Source: an uncultured Bilophila sp.
Lineage (GTDB): Bacteria; Desulfobacterota; Desulfovibrionia; Desulfovibrionales; Desulfovibrionaceae
Length of the DNA: 8,485 bases
NCBI GenBank assembly: GCA_959604115.1
Contig: CAUHBW010000147.1
Coordinates: 1-8,485, forward strand
Direction: 5' to 3'
Shown: in pieces, positions 1-6,177 of the stretch
Layout: each line of letters opens with the position of its first letter
Position numbering within the stretch: the stretch's first letter is position 1
Notes under the pieces: model-generated
Database searches by the model: none
Told to the model about the DNA's origin: nothing
The model's input: only the letters and a program-made list of their open reading frames with translations
Program-made: the position numbers and the translations under genes

Positions 1-105
1 CGTCTTTTGCGCGAAATCGGGCTCCGCTATGAAAAGGGCCAAACACGCCTTGCCCGTCTCGATCCACTGTTGCTCAGCATCAACCGTCGGGCATCGTTTT
101 TTCAT
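1..105 (-). CDS. Partial N-terminus of an unidentified protein, running off the left edge
   Basis: An open frame of 35 codons starts at the ATG at 105-103 and stays open to the window edge (MKKRCPTVDAEQQWIETGKA...). I do not recognise the family and too little is present to assign a function. The call rests on three things: a perfect TATAAT (minus strand, 127-122) about 17 bases upstream, an AGGGA four bases before the ATG, and GC at the third position in about two thirds of codons, which is better than the opposing frame. It would be transcribed divergently from the XRE regulator at 158-415, a common layout for a small regulator and its target. The alternative is a plus-strand frame (1-135, ending in TAA), also open from the edge, which could be the C-terminus of another protein. 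Only one of the two is likely real, and the minus-strand reading is only modestly favoured. Confidence 0.4.
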   Translation of the reverse strand, partial: MKKRCPTVDAEQQWIETGKACLALFIAEPDFAQKT

Positions 106-129
106 GGAGTCCCTATAGCGCATTATACT
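101..129 (+). promoter_or_regulatory. Predicted promoter for the XRE regulator
   Basis: TATACT at 124-129 matches five of six bases of the -10 consensus. A weak -35 (TTCATG, 101-106) lies 17 bases upstream. Transcription would begin near 136, leaving a leader of about 20-35 nt before the regulator, depending on which ATG is used. The -10 overlaps the opposite-strand TATAAT at 122-127. Confidence 0.4.
122..127 (-). promoter_or_regulatory. Predicted -10 box for the divergent left-edge gene
   Basis: Read on the minus strand this is a perfect TATAAT, about 17 bases before the ATG at 105. No convincing -35 is found 16-18 bases upstream, so the promoter may depend on an activator or be weak. It shares bases with the plus-strand -10 at 124-129, so polymerase could occupy only one at a time. 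Confidence 0.35.
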
Positions 130-157
130 GCGTAACACAAGGGCCGTTTTCATAGGT

Positions 158-415
158 ATGTTCCCGATTATGGACAAGACAACGTTTGCGAAGCCGTTTG
201 GAAACATGCTGAGAGAAAAGCGCAGGTTATGTGGGCTGTCCCAGTCCGGGCTGGCCGCGAAATCCGGGCGTTCCCTCCGTTGCGTCCAGTATCTGGAAGC
301 GGGAACGCAGGAGCCCACGCTGTCCACTCTGTACGCCCTCGCGCATGCGCTGGACGTGCGGGTGACGGATCTGATCGAGTCCTTGCCCGAGGAATTGAAC
401 GACGTGTACCGATAA
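158..415 (+). CDS. XRE/Cro-C1-type helix-turn-helix regulator
   Basis: An 85-residue protein that is essentially one XRE-family (HTH_3) DNA-binding domain. Residues 18-72 hold the whole fold: LREKRRLCGLSQSGLAAKSG gives helices 1-2, SLRCVQYLEAG the recognition helix, and EPTLSTLYALAHALDV the supporting helices. There is no sensor or dimerisation domain beyond a short acidic tail, so it most likely acts as a small dimeric repressor, possibly autoregulatory. Its target is unknown; the divergent left-edge gene, which shares the promoter region, is the obvious candidate. The start is ambiguous. ATG158 has AGG only one base upstream, while ATG170 (MDKTTFAKPF) has it 13 bases upstream, and neither spacing is ideal. 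Codon use is less GC-biased than in the genes to the right, which could fit recent acquisition, as many small XRE proteins belong to mobile or toxin-antitoxin modules. No toxin is seen beside it. Confidence 0.85.
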   Translation: MFPIMDKTTFAKPFGNMLREKRRLCGLSQSGLAAKSGRSLRCVQYLEAGTQEPTLSTLYALAHALDVRVTDLIESLPEELNDVYR

Positions 416-535
416 GCGCCCAAAGGATGATTCCGGGGAGTCACAAGCCGTTCCTTCCCGACAGCAGAACCGCCTGACCGCTTTCCGGCCAACCTCCGCG
501 CGGAACATTCTGGTTCTTCCGGTGCGCGCCCGGTT

Positions 536-566
536 CGGCGGTTCCACGCGTGGAAAAGAGCCGCCG
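536..566. repeat. Nested inverted repeat with a perfect 14-bp palindrome
   Basis: TTCCACGCGTGGAA (542-555) is a perfect 14-bp palindrome. It is flanked by a second pair of arms, CGGCGG (536-541) and CCGCCG (561-566). The whole could fold as a hairpin in RNA or serve as a dimer binding site in DNA. No T-tract follows on either strand, so it is not a typical intrinsic terminator. It lies about 120 bases past the stop of the XRE gene. Confidence 0.5.
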
Positions 567-667
567 TTGTCCCCCCGCCGTCCGGAACCGGTCGGTGTTC
601 TCCCGTGCGGAAACGCGTCCGCTCCCCCATGACCGGGGAGCCCTGTCGCCGGTGTTTTCAACCCTGC

Positions 668-712
668 GAAAAACGGCCCGGAAGACGCGCCTTCCGGGCC
701 GTCTCCTTTTTC
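668..712. terminator. Bidirectional intrinsic terminator (EF-G and XRE transcripts)
   Basis: A perfect 12-bp stem, ACGGCCCGGAAG (673-684) and CTTCCGGGCCGT (691-702), encloses a six-base loop. Read on the minus strand it runs straight into TTTTT (673-669), making a classical terminator about 110 bases after the EF-G stop codon. Read on the plus strand it is followed by CTCCTTTTTC (703-712), so it can also stop the convergent XRE transcript. Position and symmetry fit a shared terminator between converging genes. Confidence 0.85.
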
Positions 713-814
713 AGAGGAGGGGGACGTCGCGTGTTTCTTGCGCAAGGCGCGCCGCCTGCTGTGCTGCCTCAGCCGAACGCCGCGTCGCGTCGGACGGCTC
801 CTTGCAAGACGGCG

Positions 815-2827
815 TTACACGACGTCGAAACGTTCAAAGCGCATCATGAGTCCCGCCCGGCCCTGCGTGGCGGAACGGAGATCCGTGGAGAAGCCGAAGA
901 GCTTGCCGAGGGGCGCGAGCCCCTGCACGAGCTTGAGGCCCGCATGGTCGAGGATGTTTTCCACCTTGCCGCCGCGCGTGCCGAACAGGCTGATGGCGGA
1001 GCCGAGGTTCGCCTCGGGCGCGGAGATTTCCACGAACATGAGCGGTTCCAGCGTGGTGATCCGCGCGGCTTCGAGGGCCGCGCGCAAGGCGATGCCCGCC
1101 GCCATGTGGTAGCCCGCCGCCGTGGAGCCGTCGCGTCGGGGCATGGCGGTGATGTCCACGTCGGCGTCCTGAATGGGGTATCCGGTGGCGGGATCGGACT
1201 GGAGCGCGTTTTCCACGCCCTGACGGGCCGCATCGACGAAGGCGGCGGGCAGCGAGGTGGTGTCGGCGCTGAAGCGTATCCGGTTTCCTTCGCCGCGTCC
1301 GCGCGGGGCGATGGTGAGGCTGACTTCCCCGATGTGGGTTTCCTTGCCGAGTTCGCGGTCGAACGTGCCCGTGGCGGAGCCCGCGCGTTTGGGCGTTTCG
1401 CGGCGGATGACCTGCGGCTGGCCCACACGGGGACTGATGCCGTATTCGCGGCGGATGCGCTCCAGTACGACGTCGAGGTGCAGCTCGCCCATGCCGGACA
1501 CGATGCGGTGTCCCGAACCCTCGTCGATGGAGACGGTGAGGGTGGGATCCTCAAGCGAGAAGCGTTCCAGCGCCTCGTCGAGCGTTTTGCTTTCGTCGGC
1601 GTTGCGTGGTTCGATGGCGAGGGAGATGACCGGCTGGTAGGCGTCGATGGATTCGAGCAGGAGCCCGGAGCCGGGCGCGGCAACGGTGTCGCCGGTGCGC
1701 GCCGAGCGCAGGCCGATGACCGCCACGATGTCCCCGGCCACGGCTGCGTCCACCTGTTCGCGGCGGTCGGCGTGCAGCCGGTACAGGCGGGAAATCCGTT
1801 CGTCGACCTTGCGGGTGACGTTGCGGCAGGGATCGCCTTCCTTCAGCGTTCCGGCATAGACCCGGACGAGGGCCAGCTTGCGGCCTCCGTCCATCATGAC
1901 CTTGAAGACCAGCCCGGTGAAGGGCAGGGCGGGATCGCAGGGAATGGGGGCGTCGGTGCCGTCCTCGGGGTTATGGCCCGTGACGGGCGGCAGATCGGAC
2001 GGCGCGGGCAGGTAGGCGACCACCGCGTCGAGGAGCGGCTGCACGCCGGTGTTCTTGAGCGCCGAGCCGCAGAGCACCGGGGTTACGCGGCGGGCCAGCG
2101 TGGCGCGCCGGACGGCGGCCCGGATGTCCGCTTCCGTGTACTCTTCGCCGAGGTACTGGTCGAGAAAGGCGTCGTCGTTTTCCGCGAGGCGTTCCAGCAT
2201 CTGTTCGCGCCACGGCGCGGCAAGTTCCGCGTCCGCGGGATCGAGCGGCGAACGGGTCCACGTCCGTCCCTGATCGGCCTCGTCGAAATCGAGCCGTTCC
2301 CGAGTCACGAGATCGATGACGCCCCGGAAGTCTTCCGCCGCGCCCACCGGAACGGCGATGGGCAGGGGATTCGCGCCGAGCCGCGTCCGCATGGACTGGA
2401 GCACGGCGGCGAAATCCGCGCCGATGCGGTCCATCTTGTTGACGAAGGCCAGCTTGGGCACGCCGAAGTGTTCCGACTGCCGCCAGACGGTTTCGGACTG
2501 CGGCTCCACGCCGCCCACGGCGCAGAAGACGCCGACCGCGCCGTCGAGCACCCGGAGCGAACGTTCCACCTCGATGGTGAAGTCCACGTGTCCGGGCGTG
2601 TCGATGATGTTGACGGTCGTCCCGTTCCACTCGCAGGAAGTGCAGGCCGAGGTGATGGTGATGCCGCGCTCCTGTTCCTCGGGCAGATAGTCCATGGTGG
2701 CCGTGCCGTCGTGGACTTCGCCCATGCGGTGGATTTTGCGGGTGTAGAACAGCATCCGTTCCGAAAGCGTGGTTTTTCCCGCGTCGATATGCGCGATGAC
2801 GCCGATGTTGCGCACAGCCTGTGTCAT
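815..2827 (-). CDS. fusA: Elongation factor G paralog (EF-G-like translational GTPase)
   Basis: A 670-residue GTPase of the EF-G family, which translocates tRNA and mRNA on the ribosome. All G motifs are present: AHIDAGKT (12-19), the RGITI switch I region (54-58), DTPGH (76-80, with the catalytic His80), NKMD (130-133) and CGSALKN (253-259). Domain III keeps SGMGELHLDV and domain V keeps TDLRSATQGR (648-657). Canonical EF-G is about 690-705 residues. Here domain IV (about 475-590) has lost the usual GGRGQYGHV stretch (ELGKETHIGEV instead) and the tip loop YHEVDSSE, which is shortened to TAAGYH (569-574). The domain V motif GDVIGDLNxRRG reads GSAISLFGTRGG. No tufA, rpsL or rpsG lies nearby. 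I infer a second, divergent EF-G rather than the main one; TetM-type ribosomal protection is unlikely because switch I and domain I are EF-G-like. The start is fixed by AAAGGAG five bases upstream. Confidence 0.92.
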   Translation of the reverse strand: MTQAVRNIGVIAHIDAGKTTLSERMLFYTRKIHRMGEVHDGTATMDYLPEEQERGITITSACTSCEWNGTTVNIIDTPGHVDFTIEVERSLRVLDGAVGVFCAVGGVEPQSETVWRQSEHFGVPKLAFVNKMDRIGADFAAVLQSMRTRLGANPLPIAVPVGAAEDFRGVIDLVTRERLDFDEADQGRTWTRSPLDPADAELAAPWREQMLERLAENDDAFLDQYLGEEYTEADIRAAVRRATLARRVTPVLCGSALKNTGVQPLLDAVVAYLPAPSDLPPVTGHNPEDGTDAPIPCDPALPFTGLVFKVMMDGGRKLALVRVYAGTLKEGDPCRNVTRKVDERISRLYRLHADRREQVDAAVAGDIVAVIGLRSARTGDTVAAPGSGLLLESIDAYQPVISLAIEPRNADESKTLDEALERFSLEDPTLTVSIDEGSGHRIVSGMGELHLDVVLERIRREYGISPRVGQPQVIRRETPKRAGSATGTFDRELGKETHIGEVSLTIAPRGRGEGNRIRFSADTTSLPAAFVDAARQGVENALQSDPATGYPIQDADVDITAMPRRDGSTAAGYHMAAGIALRAALEAARITTLEPLMFVEISAPEANLGSAISLFGTRGGKVENILDHAGLKLVQGLAPLGKLFGFSTDLRSATQGRAGLMMRFERFDVV

Positions 2828-2896
2828 GAAGACTCCTTTCTAAAGAAGGCGCGTCCCGGAGAATGTCCCTCCGGTTCCCTTCGCATGGTGACCGAT

Positions 2897-2936
2897 GGAG
2901 AGGCGGTTTCCGAAGTGGGGACCCCTCTCCTTTTTT
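2897..2936 (+). terminator. Terminator-like hairpin pointing away from the flanking genes
   Basis: GGAGAGG (2897-2903) pairs with CCTCTCC (2924-2930) and is followed at once by TTTTTT (2931-2936) on the plus strand. Both neighbouring genes are on the minus strand, where the U-tract would precede the hairpin, so this cannot end their transcripts. It may stop antisense transcription arising within the EF-G gene, or be a structured part of the EF-G leader. A second small inverted repeat, CCGGAG/CTCCGG (2856-2874), lies between it and the EF-G start. Confidence 0.4.
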
Positions 2937-3008
2937 CATCCGAATGCTTTACCGTCTTGCCCTCTTGCCGGTCAACCGGCGGACCCTGCGGCACGGTCCG
3001 GCGGGGCG

Positions 3009-3746
3009 TCAGTCGGCGTCCGCGACGGACAGCTCCAGCCGCGTGTTCATGAAAAAGCCGGGCGTCAGGTCCGCGTGCAGCCAGCAGCCTTCCAGCCCAC
3101 GGCCGAGGACAAGCGGTTCTCCGGCGTCGCCGATGACGAACTGTCCCTCATACACCACGTCCGTGCCGTCGTCGGCGGGCAGGGCGTCCGGATGGGCCCA
3201 GCGGATGAGCGTTTCGTCGGGCAGGGCGTCGGCGGCGATGCGAGGCGCGCGGTCCCGCCAGCACGGATGCGGCGAGGGCACGTCCGTCGCGCCGAAGGCC
3301 AGTACGCGGCCTTGTCCGCTCAGCTCCCGGAGCAGCGGGGCGGGATCGGGTATGGCGAAGACCTGTTCCACGCCGGTCAGTTCCAGCGCGGCGAACAGCG
3401 CGGACGGCGCGGCGTCGGGCCTGCCCGTCCAGACGGCGATGATCGGTTCCACGCCCGCCAGCCGCGCGGGCATGATCGCCGCCGCCAGCCGCACGGCGGA
3501 GGCGTAGCCCTCGCCGATGAGCAGCACGGCCCACGGCGCGGGCGTTTCCGTGCGCGCGAAACCGAATCCGGCGGCCCCGTTCTCGATTTTCGTTTCGGAG
3601 CGGGACGGCAGGGCCGGAAACACGGCTTCAGCCAGCGCCAGCGTGGTCTTGATCCAGCTCCGGTACGGGGCCGACGTGCCTTCATAGGCTCCGGCCAGCC
3701 GTTCGTCCGGGACCCGGCAGGCTTCGATTGCGGATGAAAAGGTCAT
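3009..3746 (-). CDS. Uncharacterised protein with a histidinol dehydrogenase-like segment
   Basis: A 245-residue soluble protein without signal peptide or membrane segments. Residues 72-132 (from WAVLLIGEGYASAVRLAAAI through MPARLAGVEPIIAVW to ALELTGVEQVFAI) recall the part of histidinol dehydrogenase (HisD) where the chain reads roughly AIPA+VAGV..I.MVTP, then AA.LAGVD.V. HisD is about 430 residues; this protein is far shorter, and I cannot find the HisD zinc ligands or catalytic Glu/His region. If related, it is a truncated or repurposed relative, not a histidine biosynthetic enzyme. The C-terminal 80 residues (VVYEGQFVIGDAGEPLVLGR and following) look beta-rich and are unrecognised. The start is supported by AAGGAGG five bases upstream. 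It lies 181 bases upstream of EF-G on the same strand, with no clear terminator between them, so some co-transcription is possible. The similarity is judged by eye. Confidence 0.8.
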   Translation of the reverse strand: MTFSSAIEACRVPDERLAGAYEGTSAPYRSWIKTTLALAEAVFPALPSRSETKIENGAAGFGFARTETPAPWAVLLIGEGYASAVRLAAAIMPARLAGVEPIIAVWTGRPDAAPSALFAALELTGVEQVFAIPDPAPLLRELSGQGRVLAFGATDVPSPHPCWRDRAPRIAADALPDETLIRWAHPDALPADDGTDVVYEGQFVIGDAGEPLVLGRGLEGCWLHADLTPGFFMNTRLELSVADAD

Positions 3747-3888
3747 GAACTCCTCCTTGTCCGGCGCAATGGGGACGGTCCGGAAGCCGCGCCTTCCTTC
3801 CGGCGTCTTGCTCTTCCCGCCTCCCCGCCGTCTCTCCCGGCATGCCCGGCATCCGCGGGGATTCGCCGGTCCTGGGGAGAGAGGCCGG

Positions 3889-3927
3889 AAAAGGCAAGGG
3901 GAACTTTTCCAGAGAAAAGTTCCCCTT
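3889..3927 (-). terminator. Intrinsic terminator of the secreted-protein gene
   Basis: A perfect 14-bp stem, AAGGGGAACTTTTC (3896-3909) and GAAAAGTTCCCCTT (3914-3927), has a four-base loop. It starts eight bases after the stop codon of the gene at 3935-5086. On the minus strand it is followed by GCC and then TTTT (3892-3889). The G-rich, A/T-centred style resembles the sequence at the right end of the window (8472-8485). Confidence 0.8.
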
Positions 3928-3934
3928 CACGAGC

Positions 3935-5086
3935 TTACTTTTGCGCGACGGCGGCGGGGAGGGTGCCCATCTGCTGCCGCATGTAGAGCTTCATCAGTTC
4001 GGCGATGGCGTCCTCGCGTTTGAGGGTGCCGGGATACGCGCCGTTGTCGAGCACGGCCCGGAACGCCTTTTCGTCCAGCGGATCGGCGTTCTGCTTGGCG
4101 AGGTGGCTTCCGAGGCCGTCGAGCTTGGCGCGGAGATCGGTTTCGCTCAGGCCCTTGAGTTCGGAGGCCTTGGCGGCGATGGCCTTCGTCGAAGGCAGCT
4201 TCGGCGATTCCATGACCTGCCGCAGGCCGGACGTGAACCGTTTCAGCCCCGCCGTGATGTGGGAGACTTTCACTACGTTGGAGCCTTTCCAGCCCGCCTT
4301 GGCCCATTTGAAGAAATACATGTCCACCTTGTCGCCGCCGGGCGCGTTCTCCATGAAGATGGACACGCTGGCGGAGCCGTACAGATAGGTTTCCGCCCAG
4401 CCGAGCATGGCGAGGTTGGTTCCCTTTTCCGGCGTGTACACGTAGGTCCAGTCCTTGTCGCTGCCCACGATGGCCCCGCGCAGGCCCACGGAGGACTGGA
4501 GAGGCATGACGGAGACGGACAGGAGCGCCGTGCGGCCTTCATAGGCCGTGAGCACGAAGAGGCGGTTCAGCTTGTAGGAATAGTAGCAGCCGCTCGAAGT
4601 GTCGGGCGTGGTTTCCTCATATTCGAGGCCGCGCGTCACGATGGGCGCGGCGGGGGGAAACGCCGCGCCGATGAAGCTGGAGGCGTTCTTCAGAAGGGGA
4701 CTGCCGGGCAGCCACGCGTTCCGGCGCACGGAGGAAGGATAGATGGCCTCGCCGGGCACGGACGGATCGAGCATGTAGGCCACCAGCTTGCGGAGCGGGA
4801 CGTTGAGCGTTTCCTTGAGATAGGCCCCGGAACCCTGCGGACGGGATTCGGGGCGGACGCTTTTGGCGGGTTTGGTGTTGGTGGCGACGAAGCGCAGCAC
4901 CGTATCCAGCGTGGACGTGCCGGGATCGGGCTTGCCCTGCGGCGCGTCGGCGAGCAGGGCGGAGAGAGCCGCCTCCACGTCGGGCGGAAGGGCTCCTTCC
5001 TTTTTTTCTTCGGCCCGGGCGGGCAGGGCGAGCAGGACGACGAACAGCAGAGCGAACAGCGAACGGAACGGGACAACTATGGGCAT
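3935..5086 (-). CDS. Secreted protein of unknown function
   Basis: A 383-residue protein with a clear Sec signal peptide: positively charged start, hydrophobic core LFALLFVVLLAL (10-21), and an ARA cleavage motif before E26. No lipobox cysteine is present, so the mature protein should be soluble in the periplasm or exported. Residues 30-110 are alanine- and proline-rich. Residues 150-275 are rich in aromatic and beta-forming residues (GCYYSYKLNRLFVLTAYEGR, KDWTYVYTPE, VDMYFFKWAK), suggesting a beta-rich domain. Residues 285-375 are lysine/leucine-rich and probably helical. There is a single cysteine (Cys167) in the mature part and no recognisable catalytic motif. I do not recognise the family. 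The ATG has AGAGG five bases upstream, and the gene has its own predicted promoter and terminator, so it appears to be a monocistronic unit. Confidence 0.85.
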   Translation of the reverse strand: MPIVVPFRSLFALLFVVLLALPARAEEKKEGALPPDVEAALSALLADAPQGKPDPGTSTLDTVLRFVATNTKPAKSVRPESRPQGSGAYLKETLNVPLRKLVAYMLDPSVPGEAIYPSSVRRNAWLPGSPLLKNASSFIGAAFPPAAPIVTRGLEYEETTPDTSSGCYYSYKLNRLFVLTAYEGRTALLSVSVMPLQSSVGLRGAIVGSDKDWTYVYTPEKGTNLAMLGWAETYLYGSASVSIFMENAPGGDKVDMYFFKWAKAGWKGSNVVKVSHITAGLKRFTSGLRQVMESPKLPSTKAIAAKASELKGLSETDLRAKLDGLGSHLAKQNADPLDEKAFRAVLDNGAYPGTLKREDAIAELMKLYMRQQMGTLPAAVAQK

Positions 5087-5136
5087 GACGGCCTCTGGTC
5101 GGTAGAAGGTGACGGAACGGGCTTGTGGCCCCGCAA

Positions 5137-5186
5137 AGGTTAGCCGTCCCGCGCCGGGGCGTCAACGGCCTGATTTTTCTTTTTGT
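5137..5186 (-). promoter_or_regulatory. Predicted promoter with A-rich upstream element, secreted-protein gene
   Basis: On the minus strand TTGACG (5165-5160) is followed after 17 bases by TAACCT (5142-5137). Just upstream of the -35 is an A-rich stretch, ACAAAAAGAAAAAT (about 5186-5172), in the position of an UP element. Transcription would start near 5130, giving a leader of about 44 nt before the ATG at 5086. The same bases could be read on the plus strand as a weak hairpin followed by a T-run, but no plus-strand gene would use it. Confidence 0.5.
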
Positions 5187-5195
5187 CCAACGGTG

Positions 5196-5801
5196 TTACA
5201 TCCATGCGAAAATGCCGGTCACGAAGAACGGGACGGCGACGGTCAGGACCATGCCCGAAAAGATGCCGAGGATGGTGTTGCGTTCGCCGGACGTGCGGAT
5301 GATCGCGGGCAGGCAGGTGTCGCTGGCGGCCCCGGCGGCGGAAAGCGGCCCGAGCCCGCCGAAGACGCGGGCGATGACCGGCGCGAACAGCAGGGTCACC
5401 AGTTCGCGCACCATGTTGGCGATGAGGGCCATTGAGCCGAGGCTGACGTCCGCGAGCTGGTTGATGAGCATGCTGGAGAGGCTGTAGTAGCCGAATCCGG
5501 CGGACACCGCCATCACGTCGCGGAAGCTCATGTCCAGCACGGCCCACGCGGCGGTCCCGCCGAGGAACGTTCCCACGGCGATCATAAGAGGCACCAGCGC
5601 CACCCAGCCCTTGAGGTCGCGCAGGATGCGCCAGGCCCGGACGTCGAAGCCGAGCGTCATGCCCACGGCGGCGAGCATGGCGTATACGGCGTAATTGCTG
5701 GCTTCATGCACGAGCCCCACGAAGGCGTCGGGAAAGTCCCCCATGACTCCGGCGAGGACGCCCGCGCCGAAAAAGAGCAGGACGATGAGCGATTCCTTCA
5801 C
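5196..5801 (-). CDS. lysO: LysO-type lysine exporter, C-terminal half (separate gene)
   Basis: A 201-residue integral membrane protein matching the larger, C-terminal part of the LysO (YbjE/DUF340) family, which in E. coli exports L-lysine and the toxic analogue thialysine. Hydrophobic segments lie at about 4-21, 37-52, 66-88, 95-118, 121-146 and 176-198. Conserved-looking family stretches include SAGFGYYSLSSMLINQLADV (100-119), ANMVRELVTLLFAPVIARVF (128-147) and GAASDTCLPAIIRTSG (157-172). E. coli LysO is a single chain of about 300 residues; here the family is divided between two genes. The GTG start (5801-5799) overlaps the TGA of the upstream half by four bases (GTGA), with GGAGAGG/GAGG just upstream, so translation is probably coupled. 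The substrate is inferred from the family; the sequence itself shows only a DUF340 exporter. No clear terminator follows. Confidence 0.88.
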   Translation of the reverse strand: MKESLIVLLFFGAGVLAGVMGDFPDAFVGLVHEASNYAVYAMLAAVGMTLGFDVRAWRILRDLKGWVALVPLMIAVGTFLGGTAAWAVLDMSFRDVMAVSAGFGYYSLSSMLINQLADVSLGSMALIANMVRELVTLLFAPVIARVFGGLGPLSAAGAASDTCLPAIIRTSGERNTILGIFSGMVLTVAVPFFVTGIFAWM

Positions 5802-6112
5802 GGCCTCGCCTCTCCGCCCTTGTCATGCGGCGTATACTTGCCCACGTGCCGGTTCATGATCGGTTCCAGCAGGCGCGCGCCGATGAGGCTTCCGAGGACG
5901 CAGCACAGGCTGATGAAGACGCCGCGCGCGCCGATGCTGTCCATCTGCGACATGAGGCGGTCGTCGGCGCCGAGCGCAAGGCCGAGCAGCAGGAGGAGGA
6001 TGCGGACCGACCAGGTGAGCACCTGATCCGTCAGTCTGACGACGAGCGGCTTCCTGCGGAGCAGAAAACCCACGGGAACCCCGAGCACGAGGCAGCCGAT
6101 TTCAACCAGCAT
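5798..6112 (-). CDS. lysO: LysO-type lysine exporter, N-terminal half (separate gene)
   Basis: A 104-residue membrane protein corresponding to the N-terminal part of LysO (DUF340). Hydrophobic segments fall at about 1-18, 30-48 and 64-84; the GLALGADDRLMSQM stretch (44-57) and the RLLEPIMNRHVG end are typical of this domain. It is followed by the charged tail KYTPHDKGGEARP and the GTGA overlap with the C-terminal half, so both products likely assemble into one exporter. The ATG at 6112 is supported by AAAGGAG eight bases upstream. The long in-frame extension upstream crosses the divergent promoters and the methyltransferase gene and is not real. A strong predicted promoter lies about 30 bases upstream; the leader is too short for a lysine riboswitch. 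Confidence 0.85.
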   Translation of the reverse strand: MLVEIGCLVLGVPVGFLLRRKPLVVRLTDQVLTWSVRILLLLLGLALGADDRLMSQMDSIGARGVFISLCCVLGSLIGARLLEPIMNRHVGKYTPHDKGGEARP

Positions 6113-6148
6113 GAACGTTTCTCCTTTATCACCATGAAAAAGTTGATT

Positions 6149-6177
6149 ATCATACCCAAGGCCCCCGCTTCGGTCAA
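6149..6177 (-). promoter_or_regulatory. Predicted sigma-70 promoter of the lysO pair
   Basis: On the minus strand TTGACC (6177-6172) and TATGAT (6154-6149) are separated by exactly 17 bases, each matching five of six consensus positions. The start point would be near 6142, giving a leader of about 30 nt that contains the AAAGGAG ribosome binding site. This is the best-matching promoter in the window. Confidence 0.7.

Larger units (their letters stand above)
416..814. other. Gene-poor intergenic region between convergent XRE and EF-G genes
   Basis: No convincing gene lies in these 399 bases: the open frames on both strands are arginine-, proline- and alanine-rich shadows without ribosome binding sites. 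It holds a nested inverted repeat at 536-566 and the strong terminator at 673-702. An 8-bp palindrome TTGCGCAA lies near 740-750. I see no tRNA, promoter pair or transposase remnant. Confidence 0.6.

Noticed and set aside
1..135. Plus-strand open frame entering from the left edge and ending in TAA at 133-135
   Set aside because: Not recognisable, with weaker third-position GC than the opposing frame, which also has a TATAAT and a start. It cannot be fully excluded without the sequence to the left.
132..138. GTAACAC, resembling a half-site I associate with NikR in Desulfovibrio
   Set aside because: No GTGTTAC partner lies at a suitable spacing, so a single 7-mer is not evidence of an operator.
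227..745. A 172-codon minus-strand frame over the XRE gene and the following gap
   Set aside because: It is antisense to a clear HTH gene, crosses the terminator at 673-702, and is low-complexity Arg/Gly/Pro sequence.
815..2827. TetM-type ribosomal protection protein
   Set aside because: The N-terminal domain and switch I region follow EF-G rather than TetM, despite the altered domain IV.
605..3052. An 815-codon plus-strand open frame antisense to the EF-G gene
   Set aside because: It mirrors the EF-G gene, whose GC-rich third positions suppress stops on the opposite strand. The translation is Arg/Gly/Asp/His-rich and resembles no protein, and the minus-strand product is clearly EF-G.
3842..5143. 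A 433-codon plus-strand open frame antisense to the secreted protein
   Set aside because: Same antisense artefact; the minus strand has a signal peptide, ribosome binding site, promoter and terminator.
5143..5185. Plus-strand hairpin with a T-run, like a terminator
   Set aside because: No plus-strand gene lies upstream, and the bases are better explained as -35, -10 and A-rich upstream element of the minus-strand secreted-protein gene.
6131..6155. GTATGA...TCATGG on the minus strand, like an E. coli NikR operator
   Set aside because: The half-sites are 12 bases apart instead of 16 and the second matches only four of six; the first half is explained by the lysO -10 box.
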